From Pseudomonadota bacterium (lineage in GTDB: Bacteria; Pseudomonadota; Alphaproteobacteria; Rhizobiales; Tepidamorphaceae), in assembly GCA_023435545.1 (NCBI GenBank), contig JAEYRQ010000241.1, positions 1 through 7,679 of the forward strand: DNA of 7,679 nucleotides, given 5' to 3'. Shown piece by piece: positions 1 to 6,661 of this stretch. Within the stretch, counting starts at the first letter, position 1. The number at the start of each line of letters is the position of its first letter. Made by a program: the position numbers and the translations under genes. A model generated the notes under the pieces. It ran no database searches. It was given only the letters and a program-made list of their open reading frames with translations, and was not told the DNA's origin.

Positions 1-615
1 AATCGCGGACATTACGACCGCGAGACCGTGTTCTCGATCATCGATCTCGGATTGGTGGCCCATGTCGGCTTCGTCGACCACGGCCGCCCGGTGGTCATGC
101 CGATGCTGTGCGCGCGCATCGGCGAGATGCTCTATCTGCACGGGGCGAAGGCCACGCGCTTCTTCAAGCGGATCGGCGACACCGCGCCGGTGTGCATCAC
201 AGTGACCCATGTCGACGGGATCGTGGTGGCCCGGTGCGCCTTCAACCACTCGATCAACTACCGCTCGGCGATCGTCCACGGCAACGCCCGCCAGATCACC
301 GACGAGGCCGAACTCGACGCCGCGCTGGTGGCGGTCACCGACCACCTGCTCCCCGGCCGCTGGGACGAGGTGCGGGAGATGACGGAGAAGGAGAAGGCGG
401 CGACCGCCGTCCTCGCCGTCGACATCGAGACCGCCTCGGCAAAGATCCGCACCGGCCCGCCGATCGACGACGACCCGGACTACGAACTGCCGGTGTGGGG
501 CGGGGTCGTGCCTGTAACCACCGCGCTGGGCAACCCGATCGACGACGCCCGCGGCGATGTCGCCATGCCGATACCCGCCTCTATCGACCGGGCGATTGCC
601 CGGCGTCGGAGATAA
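1..615 (+). CDS. Pyridoxamine 5'-phosphate oxidase-fold flavoprotein (NimA-like), 5' end cut off by window
   Basis: The reading frame is open from the first base and ends at TAA 613-615. A GTG at 28 could be read as a start, but the preceding codons (NRGHYDRET) already look like this family's usual N-terminal stretch, a 'RGHYDR' motif before the first strand, so the true start lies left of the window. The visible 204 codons include 'LVAHVGFVDHGRPVVMPML', the first strands of the split beta-barrel that binds FMN, then 'LYLHGA', and near the C-terminus 'YELPVWGGVVP', all typical of the COG3467/NimA-like group. Members bind a flavin; in NimA proteins this supports reduction of 5-nitroimidazoles, but most members have no known substrate. 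It runs toward the haem operon and ends 111 nt from the end of the last gene there, so it is transcribed separately. Nothing ties it to haem; it is not the HugZ type of haem oxygenase. Family assignment is firm, function unknown. Confidence 0.85.
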   Translation, partial: NRGHYDRETVFSIIDLGLVAHVGFVDHGRPVVMPMLCARIGEMLYLHGAKATRFFKRIGDTAPVCITVTHVDGIVVARCAFNHSINYRSAIVHGNARQITDEAELDAALVAVTDHLLPGRWDEVREMTEKEKAATAVLAVDIETASAKIRTGPPIDDDPDYELPVWGGVVPVTTALGNPIDDARGDVAMPIPASIDRAIARRRR

Positions 616-641
616 GGCGCAGTTTGGCACGCACCCGATCT

Positions 642-694
642 TGCCTCCGTCATCCCGGACGCCGCCTCTGCGGCGATCCGGGATCGGGAGGGCA
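642..694. repeat. Long imperfect palindrome between convergent genes; likely dispersed intergenic repeat and bidirectional terminator
   Basis: ATCCCGGA (652-659) followed by CGCCGC (660-665) pairs with GCGGCG (670-675) and TCCGGGAT (677-684), leaving a CTCT loop and one bulged A at 676. The stem resumes outside with TGCCTCC (642-648) against GGAGGGCA (687-694), with one extra base on the right arm. It fills the 111-nt gap between two genes that converge, which suits transcription termination in both directions, although there is no T-run on either side. From memory, palindromes with 'TCATCCCGGACG' and 'GATCCGGGAT' arms are frequent between genes of Rhizobiales genomes, so this is probably one copy of a REP-like family. 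The pairing is seen directly; repeat membership and terminator role are inferred. Confidence 0.7.
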
Positions 695-726
695 CGCCGT
701 GGTGCGGCGGAGCTCGACCGCCGGCG

Positions 727-1056
727 TCAGGCTGCCGCGGGCGACCTGACCAGTTCGATGATCGGCTCGAAGCCCTCGAACTCGGGATGACCCAGATAGA
801 GCACCTTGCTCTGCCCCGCATTGCGGTGCGCGGCGCGGAACGCCTCCGACTTGGTCCAGTTCTCGAAATCGGCCTTGGTGCGCCAGATCGTATGCGAGGC
901 GTAGAGCGTGTGGTCCTCGCGCTCCGGCCCCTTCATCAGATGGAATTCCACGAAGCCGGGTACGGCGTTCAGGTGGCTGTCGCGGCTACGCCAGACGTCC
1001 TCGAAATCGGCCTCGGAGCCCTTGGCCACCTTGAAGCGGTTCATTGCCAGAAACAT
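727..1056 (-). CDS. hmuQ: IsdG-family haem-degrading monooxygenase (HmuQ/HmuD-like)
   Basis: This 109-residue protein is a single antibiotic-biosynthesis-monooxygenase (ABM) domain, the usual size for IsdG-type enzymes that open the porphyrin ring of haem in the cytoplasm to release iron. The three residues needed for activity in Staphylococcus aureus IsdG (Asn7, Trp67, His77) have matches at Asn6, Trp67 and His77, within 'MNRFKVAKG', 'FENWTKSEAF' and 'RAAHRNAG'. The start at 1056 is preceded by a strong AAGGAGAGGG site 7 nt away. It is the last gene of the haem operon, 40 nt after tonB, which fits degradation of the imported haem. Bradyrhizobium japonicum has two such enzymes, HmuQ and HmuD; the symbol here follows family and context and cannot separate those two. 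An ABM protein with another role is unlikely given the intact triad. Confidence 0.88.
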   Translation of the reverse strand: MFLAMNRFKVAKGSEADFEDVWRSRDSHLNAVPGFVEFHLMKGPEREDHTLYASHTIWRTKADFENWTKSEAFRAAHRNAGQSKVLYLGHPEFEGFEPIIELVRSPAAA

Positions 1057-1096
1057 CGTCAGTCCCTCTCCTTGCTGATGGAATATCTGGTGCGCC

Positions 1097-2185
1097 TCAG
1101 CGCGGCTTGAAGTGCACGGGTACGGTGAATGTGTAGCTCGACCGGCCAGCGTCGGTGGGTATCGGCGGGAACGGCGAGGCGCGCTGGACCATCGCCAGAA
1201 CTTCCTGGTCGAACATGGACTGCCCCGATCCGCGCGCCAGTTTCGTCGCTCGAACCCGCCCGTCCGATCCGAGCGTGAAGGTCACGATCGCCGTGCCGGC
1301 CAGCCGCTGCCGCGCGGCCTCGCCGGGATAGCGCTTGTAGCGCTGCAGATGCGCCGCGACCCGCCCGGCATAGGAGGACAGCAGCGCCCGGCCGCCATCG
1401 GCCACCCGCTTGCCGCCGCTTCCCACCTGCTCGCCGGCAGGCGCCGCGCTGGCGCGAGTCCCGGTGGTGCTGCCGGTCTGGCGCGTGGCCGCCGCCGGCT
1501 GCTGGCGCGTCGGCTGGACCTGAGTGGGCTTCGAAGCCGTTTGCTTCGGTGGCGTCTGGGCGGCTGGCTTCGGTCTTGCCGGCTCGGGCGGGGCCTCGAT
1601 GCGGGGAACGTCGGCGGGCCGAACCATGGGCAACGGGATATGATCCGCCGCCTCGACCGTCTCGGCGACCTCGGCGGGGGTCAGCATCGCCGTCCTGACC
1701 TCGGTCGGCTCGCTCGGCGCCACCTCGGCGGCGGCAACCGGCTCGGCGACCGCGATCCCGCCGTCCCAGGCCTCGACGGCCACCGTTTCGGCCGGCTCCG
1801 TGGACACGCTCTCCGTTGCGACAGGCTCCACCGGATCCGCCATCGCAACGCGTTCTGTTGCAGCGGCTTCAGAGATCTCGGGCTCGTCGATCTCGCGGGG
1901 CTCGGGCTGCGCCGTCTCGACTGGCGTCGGCTCCACCAGTTCCGTCTCAGCGACCTCCGCAGGGTCCGGCTCTACCGGCTCGCCGGTCTCCGTGATCGAT
2001 TGCGCCGCTTCCTCCGGCTCCAGGGCATCGGCGATCGATTCCATCGGCAGGCCCCAGACCGCGCCCTCGCGACCCGCCGAGCGCTCCATCGCCAGCTCCT
2101 GCGAGGGAATGGCGAGGCCGAACAGCGCCGCGTGGACGCCTATCGCCAGGACGGCCGCGATCATCCACTGCCGGGCGCCGATCAT
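1097..2185 (-). CDS. tonB: TonB energy-transducing protein
   Basis: This 362-residue protein spans the periplasm and passes motor energy from ExbB/ExbD to the outer-membrane receptor. One membrane helix at residues 8-27 carries His18 ('GVHAALF'), the match for His20 in the E. coli TonB anchor. Residues about 50-190 are a Glu/Pro/Val-rich spacer, and 195-245 a basic Pro/Gln/Lys/Thr stretch ('PEPARPKPAAQTPPKQ'), longer and more acidic than in E. coli. The C-terminal domain, about 270-362, shows 'YKRYPGEAARQRLAGTA', 'FTLGSDGRV' and 'FPPIP', as expected for the receptor-binding fold. The frame stays open upstream to 2596, but that part only shadows exbD2. The ATG at 2185 has GGGAGG 7 nt before it and overlaps the exbD2 stop as ATGA, pointing to translational coupling. 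Its place between exbD2 and the haem oxygenase suggests a TonB dedicated to haem uptake. Confidence 0.93.
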   Translation of the reverse strand: MIGARQWMIAAVLAIGVHAALFGLAIPSQELAMERSAGREGAVWGLPMESIADALEPEEAAQSITETGEPVEPDPAEVAETELVEPTPVETAQPEPREIDEPEISEAAATERVAMADPVEPVATESVSTEPAETVAVEAWDGGIAVAEPVAAAEVAPSEPTEVRTAMLTPAEVAETVEAADHIPLPMVRPADVPRIEAPPEPARPKPAAQTPPKQTASKPTQVQPTRQQPAAATRQTGSTTGTRASAAPAGEQVGSGGKRVADGGRALLSSYAGRVAAHLQRYKRYPGEAARQRLAGTAIVTFTLGSDGRVRATKLARGSGQSMFDQEVLAMVQRASPFPPIPTDAGRSSYTFTVPVHFKPR

Positions 2186-2592
2186 CGCCCGGCCTCCCTC
2201 AGCGTCACCAACCGCACCCGCTCGACGCCGGCACCCGCCAGCGCGGCCAGGATCGCGGACAGTTCGCTTGAGGGCAGCGCCCGGTCGAGCACGACGGGCA
2301 GCGGCGCGGAATTGTCCAGCGAGGTGTCGCCGGCAATCACCTCGCCCAGCCTGGCCGCTTCCAGCGCCTGGCCCCGCCAGGAGATGAAGCCCGCCTGCGA
2401 GACGTAGATCGCATCCGACGGCGGTCGCGTCGCCGGGCTCTCGGAGGTCCGGGCGTGGTCGACACGGATATCGGAGCGCGGTGTCAGCGTGCCGGCGATC
2501 AGGAAGAAGATCAGTAGCAGGAAGACGATGTTGATCAGCGGCACGACGCCGTCGTCGCTGCGCGGCCGGGAGGAGATCGTGCTGAACCGCAT
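2182..2592 (-). CDS. exbD: Second ExbD-family protein, with Asn in place of the membrane Asp
   Basis: This 136-residue protein has the ExbD layout: a short cytoplasmic N-terminus, one membrane helix at about 18-37 and a periplasmic domain. The helix reads 'VVPLINIVFLLLIFFLIAG'; at the place of the proton-carrying Asp (Asp25 in E. coli ExbD) stands Asn21, codon AAC on the minus strand. ExbD normally works as a dimer inside an ExbB pentamer, so this copy may pair with the Asp-bearing ExbD encoded just upstream. A GTG at 2601 would also open the frame, but the ATG at 2592 is preferred because GGTGAGG lies just before it and it starts 10 nt after the exbD1 stop. It shares only the fold and membrane motif with ExbD1, so it is no recent duplicate. 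From memory, similar 'ALIN/PLIN' ExbD proteins occur in other alphaproteobacterial loci, so the change is probably inherited rather than a fresh mutation. Confidence 0.9.
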   Translation of the reverse strand: MRFSTISSRPRSDDGVVPLINIVFLLLIFFLIAGTLTPRSDIRVDHARTSESPATRPPSDAIYVSQAGFISWRGQALEAARLGEVIAGDTSLDNSAPLPVVLDRALPSSELSAILAALAGAGVERVRLVTLREAGR

Positions 2593-2602
2593 GCACCTCA
2601 CC

Positions 2603-2995
2603 TCACTTCACCAGGACGACGTCGCCGGCGCCGGCACCTTTTGCCAGTTCCAGCGCCCGCACGATGTCCTGCACGCTCGCCCGGTCCGTCGGCCGCACCA
2701 GGATCCGGGCCGGATCATCACCGGCGGCCCTGCGCAGCGCCTCCGCCAGCCCGTCAGGCGCGACCGCGATCCCGTTGACGTGCAGCACGCCTTCGCCGTC
2801 CACGCCGACGAGTACGGCGATCACGTCCGCGGCAGGCGCGACGGCAGCCGCCCGCCCGCCGAGCCCGACCTCGACGGTCGAGAACCGCGAGAAGGTTGAT
2901 GCCAGCATGAAGAACAGCAGCAGCAGGAACACCACGTCGATCAGCGCGGTGAGACCCGTTGCACGGCGCTTCTGCCCGGCGATCTCAACCCGCAT
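2603..2995 (-). CDS. exbD: ExbD proton-channel subunit (first copy, canonical Asp)
   Basis: This 130-residue inner-membrane protein is the standard ExbD of the locus. The helix at about 15-35 reads 'TALIDVVFLLLLFFMLAST', with Asp20 at the position of E. coli Asp25, which is protonated during energy transfer. The remainder is a periplasmic domain ending in 'ARILVRPTDRASVQDIVRALELAKGAG' in pieces typical of ExbD/TolR ('VRPTDRASV', 'ALELAKGAG'). The ATG at 2995 lies inside the end of exbB (11-nt overlap), with GGGAG and AGGG stretches just before it, so the two are probably translationally coupled. It works with ExbB and, by inference, with the second ExbD encoded 10 nt downstream. TolR is the alternative family, but the neighbours (haem receptor, tonB) favour ExbD. 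Confidence 0.93.
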   Translation of the reverse strand: MRVEIAGQKRRATGLTALIDVVFLLLLFFMLASTFSRFSTVEVGLGGRAAAVAPAADVIAVLVGVDGEGVLHVNGIAVAPDGLAEALRRAAGDDPARILVRPTDRASVQDIVRALELAKGAGAGDVVLVK

Positions 2996-3857
2996 GGACC
3001 CTGGCTCCCACGGGCCTGAGCGGCACGGGATCGGTCTCGCGATCCGCAGCCACGTGTGGCGGATGGGTCAGCACCGCAGTCGCCAGCCGTTCCAGCTCCT
3101 GGCGCTCGGCGTCGACCCTGGCATCAAACCAGTGCAATACGAACGAGATCGGGATCGCGACGCCGAGCCCCACCGCCGTGGTCAACAGCGCCACCCAAAT
3201 GCCGCCGGCGAGCCCGGCCGGGTCAACGTCGCCGCCGCTCGCCTCCAGCACCTTGAACGCCTCGATCATGCCGATGACAGTGCCGAGCAGTCCCAGTAGC
3301 GGCGCGGCCTGGGCGATCGCCTCCAGACCGCGCAGATAGGCTCGCGCGGAAGCCACCGCCTCCGAGGCAGCCTGCTCGACCCTCTCGCGCACATGCGCCG
3401 CATCGCGGCCGCCCGCCAGCCCGTCCATGCCGATCGCGAGCACGCGCGCCACCGGCCCACCGAGCTTTGCGACCTCCTCTCGCGCCGCATCGATGTTCCC
3501 CCGACACCACTGGCCGACCGCCCGCGCGCAGGCCCGCCGGTTGCGACGTCCGAAACGGGCAAACTGAAGCAGCTTGGCGATGGCGATCGTCAGCGCGACG
3601 ACCGAGAGGATCAGGAGTATGGCAACGATCGGGCCGCCGAGGTCCAGCACGCCGCCGACGCCGGACATGATGCTGGAGGTCAGTCCATCCTGCGGCATGC
3701 CGACGACGGCCTCGGCTGCCTCGACGGACTCTGCCGGAGGCGAACCGGCGAACTCGTCCGCCACCCCCGACTCCGTCGGCCCAAACACCGCGCCGCCGGA
3801 CTCTACGCTGTCGGAGACGGCCTGGGTGGCGGGATCGCCCTCGGGAATCTCGTCCAT
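2985..3857 (-). CDS. exbB: ExbB proton-channel subunit, lacking the conserved helix-3 Glu
   Basis: This 290-residue MotA/TolQ/ExbB-family protein forms the pentameric inner-membrane channel that powers TonB. An acidic, low-complexity N-terminal stretch of about 60 residues with no signal peptide comes before helix 1 (about 76-97, 'IVAILLILSVVALTIAIA'). A cytoplasmic domain follows, then helix 2 (about 181-203, 'LLGLLGTVIGMIEAF') with Thr193, the match for E. coli Thr148, and helix 3 (about 219-241, 'GGIWVALLTTAVGLGVAIP') with Thr227, the match for Thr181. The helix-3 Glu important in E. coli ExbB (Glu176) is replaced by Val222, codon GTG. Otherwise motifs and length are normal. The ATG at 3857 has a near-perfect AGGAGGGG site 3 nt before it, in the 12-nt gap after the preceding gene's stop. 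ExbB rather than TolQ is inferred from the neighbours. Confidence 0.93.
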   Translation of the reverse strand: MDEIPEGDPATQAVSDSVESGGAVFGPTESGVADEFAGSPPAESVEAAEAVVGMPQDGLTSSIMSGVGGVLDLGGPIVAILLILSVVALTIAIAKLLQFARFGRRNRRACARAVGQWCRGNIDAAREEVAKLGGPVARVLAIGMDGLAGGRDAAHVRERVEQAASEAVASARAYLRGLEAIAQAAPLLGLLGTVIGMIEAFKVLEASGGDVDPAGLAGGIWVALLTTAVGLGVAIPISFVLHWFDARVDAERQELERLATAVLTHPPHVAADRETDPVPLRPVGARVHAG

Positions 3858-3869
3858 GTTCCCCTCCTG

Positions 3870-4412
3870 TCAGTCACGCGCCACCGCGGAGACAAACGCG
3901 ACTTCGCTGCGGCTCGTGACGTTGATCGCGGCGAGACACATCGCGGGGTTGAGCCCCTCGCCGTCGCACTCGGTGACATCGTTGAGAAGCGCACGCCCGA
4001 TCATCCCGCAGGCAATGTCGCGGACGTCGAACTGCTGGACGCGCGTCCTGCCGGTGGCGAGCGGACGCGTCTTGAGCAAGAGGAACCGCTCCACCCTGCC
4101 TTCGCTGTCGAACAGGACAGCCTCGATCGACAGAGCGTCGATCGAGGCGGGGAGACCGTTGGTGAACATCATGGTCAGGCGGCATCCGCCGTCGGTTTGC
4201 TCGAGCCGGTTGAGCTCGACGTCGAGACGCGCAGCGTCGGTTTCCGGTGTGGTGGCAGCCGCCGGGCCGATGCAGGCGAGGAGGAGAAGGAGCGCCCGCA
4301 CCGACCCGACGACCGACCACGAACCCCATGTCACATCACGCTGCCCGAGGGCCGCACCCGCATCCCCCGACACCGGGACGACCTGATCTGGAGAGTGTGT
4401 GTTGCGTGACAT
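3870..4412 (-). CDS. Exported protein of unknown function between haem receptor and exbB
   Basis: I do not know a named function for this 180-residue protein, though similar proteins beside tonB/exbB genes of other alphaproteobacteria come to mind. A hydrophobic stretch at about 39-53 ('ALLLLLACIGPAAA') looks like a signal sequence, cut either after 'AAA' or, if 'LLAC' acts as a lipobox, before Cys47. The remaining ~125 residues have beta-strand-like alternation ('LDVELNRLEQ', 'CRLTMMFTN', 'IEAVLFDSEGRV') and four cysteines (77, 135, 149, 159) that could form two disulfides. The first ATG leaves a 37-residue leader before the hydrophobic core, long for a signal peptide; GTG codons at 4334 or 4301 would give a normal one, but none of the three has a clear ribosome site. 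It starts 21 nt after the hmuR stop and ends 12 nt before exbB, so it is surely in the operon. A periplasmic helper of the receptor or of TonB is a guess from position only. Confidence 0.75.
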   Translation of the reverse strand: MSRNTHSPDQVVPVSGDAGAALGQRDVTWGSWSVVGSVRALLLLLACIGPAAATTPETDAARLDVELNRLEQTDGGCRLTMMFTNGLPASIDALSIEAVLFDSEGRVERFLLLKTRPLATGRTRVQQFDVRDIACGMIGRALLNDVTECDGEGLNPAMCLAAINVTSRSEVAFVSAVARD

Positions 4413-4433
4413 GGAGTCCGATCTCGATACACG

Positions 4434-6641
4434 TCAGGGCTTGTAGACCACGTCCTCGACGACGGCCTCGCCGACAACCCCGAAGCGCAGCGTCGCCGCG
4501 AACTTCGCGTTGAAGCCTGGCTGCAGGATCGGCGAGCCCGAGGCGACGTTCAGGTAGTTGCCGTAGTCCGTGTCGAAGAGGTTCTCGAGCCTGACGTCGA
4601 AGCGCAGATTGTCGTTGGGCTCGTAGGATGCGAACAGATTGACCAGCGTGTAGCCGTCGATGATCGATGGCAGGTACGGTGCGGCCGGCACGAAGGCAAG
4701 ATCGTCATAGGCCATCACCTTCTGGACCTCGCCGCCGAACACCAGCTTCTGATCGAGCGCCCTGAACCCGATGCGCCCGGTGACCTGGTTCGGCGGGATC
4801 GACCACAGCGGGGTCGGGACGCCGCCGCTCTTGTCCTCGCCGCGGATGGTCGCGAGTTGCACGCTGGTGAACATCCAGCCGGTGTCATAGAGCGCCTCGA
4901 GCTCGAAGCCCTGGATCTCCACCTTGTCGATGTTCTGGTACTGCGCGCAGATCGGGATTGCCCAGGGCAGCGGGATGAACGGACAGCCACTGCCGGGCAC
5001 GAAGGGCGAGAGGTAGACGAGCCCAATATAGTCGTCGACCTGATTGTGGAACCACGAGGCCTTGGCGCGGAACCCGTCGCCGGGAGCGATGATGTCGTCG
5101 CGCGAATAGTTGAGGCCGACCTCGAAGGTGTGCGCGGTCTCCGGCGTGAGGTTCGGGTTCGGCAGGAACGGGAAGGCGACGCCGGAGGGATGCAGGCCGG
5201 TCATCAGCGTCTCGATGATGCTCGGCGAGCGATAGCCCTCGGCGTAGGTTCCGTAGAGCTGCGTCCCGACGAGGAATGAGTCTTCGAACGGCTTGACACC
5301 GACCGACAGGCGCGGGGACACACGGTCGCCGCTGCTGTTCACGCCGGTGCTGAAGCCGCTGCCGTCCAGCTGGTAGCCGTCCCAGCGCAGCGCGCCGATG
5401 ATCTCCAGCCAGTTCGAGAACTCGACCTTGTCCTGGATGTAGGCGCCGTAGACCGAACGGGTCCCAGAGGGATTGTAGACGCCGACGCCGCCGAGACTGT
5501 CGATCGTCTCCGCGTCGTCCTCTACCCAGTCGCCGCCGACCGTCAGCGTGTGCCGCCAGGCGCCGGTATCGAAGCGGGAGTTGTTCCAGACGTCGAAGCC
5601 GTATGTGCCGAGCGTGAAGTCGCGCTTGGAACCGGGCGGCACGAAGACCGGCAGGCCGGTATTCTGGTCGTAGCGAGTCGAGCCGACCAGCGCCGTCTGC
5701 TGCTGGTCCGCGTCGGTGTAGAAGCCGTTCAGGGTGAAGTCGATCCAGGGATTATCCGGCGAGGCGTAGGTGTACTTGCCGGTGAACTGGTTCTGATCGA
5801 GCCTGACGTCCTGGACGGTACCTGACTCGTACCAGTCGTCGCGGCTGCCGATCCAGCCGAGCGTGATCTCGTGGTCCTCGGCGGGGCGGATCTGCGCCTT
5901 GGCCATGCCACCCAGCACGTCGTACTGGCTGAACGGAACCACCGCGCCGTTGCCGTCCTTGTAGTCGTCGGCGGCGCGGTAGAGCACGTTGCCGATCACG
6001 TCGAACGTGTAGCCGTAGCGCGCTGCGCCGGTGGCGCTCGCCATCCAGCCGTCGCCGTTGGTCTCGTAGCGGCCTTTGATCGACCCGGCCGCGACCTCAT
6101 CGCGCATCAGGAAGTCCGAGGCCGACTTGGTCTCGAACACGACGACGCCGCCGATCGCGCCGGAGCCGTACGTGTTGGAGGTCGGGCCGCGCACTACGGT
6201 GACCGCCTCGATCATCTCCGGCTCGATCCAGACCGTGGACGTCGAGCCATGGTCGTTGCGCTGGAAATTGTTGCGGGCGCCGTCGAGGATCACCTGCACC
6301 CGGCCGAAGTCCTGAAGTCCCCGGATGTTGATGCTCGTCCCCAGACCGGTCCGGTCCTGCGACACGCTGGTCCCGACATTCGGCATTCCAAAGAAGATGT
6401 CGGCCGTGTTGGTCGGCTGGAGGATCTGCAGTTCCTCAGGCGTCACCACGCTCACCGACGCCAGCGCATCGACGGCCTCCTGCTCGGTTCGCGTCGGCAC
6501 GACGGTGATTTCATCGAGCAGCACCGCCGTGCTGCTGGTGACGTCTGCTTCCTGCGCAAACACCGAGCCCATGGGAACCAAGGCGGTGCTCATCATCAGC
6601 ACCGTCCGGGCAACCGTGCGCCCCCCACTCCACTTCGACAT
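4434..6641 (-). CDS. hmuR: TonB-dependent outer-membrane haem/haemoglobin receptor (HmuR/HemR/ShuA type)
   Basis: This 735-residue beta-barrel protein brings haem into the periplasm. A signal peptide ends near 'SVFA' (residue 29). The TonB box, 'DEITVVPTRTE', is at about 43-53, and the plug runs to about 170, with 'INIRGLQDFGRVQVILDG' and 'VVRGPTSNTYGSGAIGG'. The haem-receptor motifs are present: YRSP (470-473, for FRAP), NPNL (495-498), and His484 between them, the match for His420 of ShuA and His461 of Yersinia HemR. His131 in the plug ('NDHGSTSTV') aligns with His86/His128 of those receptors, so both axial haem ligands are available. A cysteine pair (553, 565) flanks a Pro-rich stretch in an outer loop. 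The last strand, about 710-722, is followed by 13 extra residues. ATG 6641, with GGGGG 6 nt upstream, is preferred over the TTG one codon earlier. First gene of the operon; its promoter lies at 6784-6813. Confidence 0.93.
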   Translation of the reverse strand: MSKWSGGRTVARTVLMMSTALVPMGSVFAQEADVTSSTAVLLDEITVVPTRTEQEAVDALASVSVVTPEELQILQPTNTADIFFGMPNVGTSVSQDRTGLGTSINIRGLQDFGRVQVILDGARNNFQRNDHGSTSTVWIEPEMIEAVTVVRGPTSNTYGSGAIGGVVVFETKSASDFLMRDEVAAGSIKGRYETNGDGWMASATGAARYGYTFDVIGNVLYRAADDYKDGNGAVVPFSQYDVLGGMAKAQIRPAEDHEITLGWIGSRDDWYESGTVQDVRLDQNQFTGKYTYASPDNPWIDFTLNGFYTDADQQQTALVGSTRYDQNTGLPVFVPPGSKRDFTLGTYGFDVWNNSRFDTGAWRHTLTVGGDWVEDDAETIDSLGGVGVYNPSGTRSVYGAYIQDKVEFSNWLEIIGALRWDGYQLDGSGFSTGVNSSGDRVSPRLSVGVKPFEDSFLVGTQLYGTYAEGYRSPSIIETLMTGLHPSGVAFPFLPNPNLTPETAHTFEVGLNYSRDDIIAPGDGFRAKASWFHNQVDDYIGLVYLSPFVPGSGCPFIPLPWAIPICAQYQNIDKVEIQGFELEALYDTGWMFTSVQLATIRGEDKSGGVPTPLWSIPPNQVTGRIGFRALDQKLVFGGEVQKVMAYDDLAFVPAAPYLPSIIDGYTLVNLFASYEPNDNLRFDVRLENLFDTDYGNYLNVASGSPILQPGFNAKFAATLRFGVVGEAVVEDVVYKP

Positions 6642-6661
6642 CAAAGACCCCCAAGCCGTTG

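Noticed and set aside
1..615. Idea that the flavoprotein gene is a HugZ-type haem oxygenase belonging to the locus
   Set aside because: Its motifs are those of the NimA-like group, it is on the opposite strand with a terminator-like element between, and the locus already has an IsdG-type enzyme with an intact triad.
1112..2407. Long plus-strand open frame (431 codons) opposite tonB and exbD2
   Set aside because: Its translation is an Arg/Gly/Leu-rich low-complexity product typical of the opposite strand of GC-rich genes, and the minus strand there has clear TonB and ExbD motifs with ribosome sites.
2186..2596. N-terminal extension of the tonB frame
   Set aside because: The 137 extra codons read as Arg/Ala-rich noise lying over exbD2; the ATG at 2185 with its ribosome site and membrane anchor is the natural start.
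2182..2995. Idea that the two exbD genes are a recent tandem duplication
   Set aside because: Beyond the membrane motif the two proteins differ throughout, so they are old paralogues.
3393..4409. Plus-strand open frame (338 codons) opposite exbB and the exported protein
   Set aside because: No recognisable domain and biased composition; it lies opposite two well-supported coupled genes.
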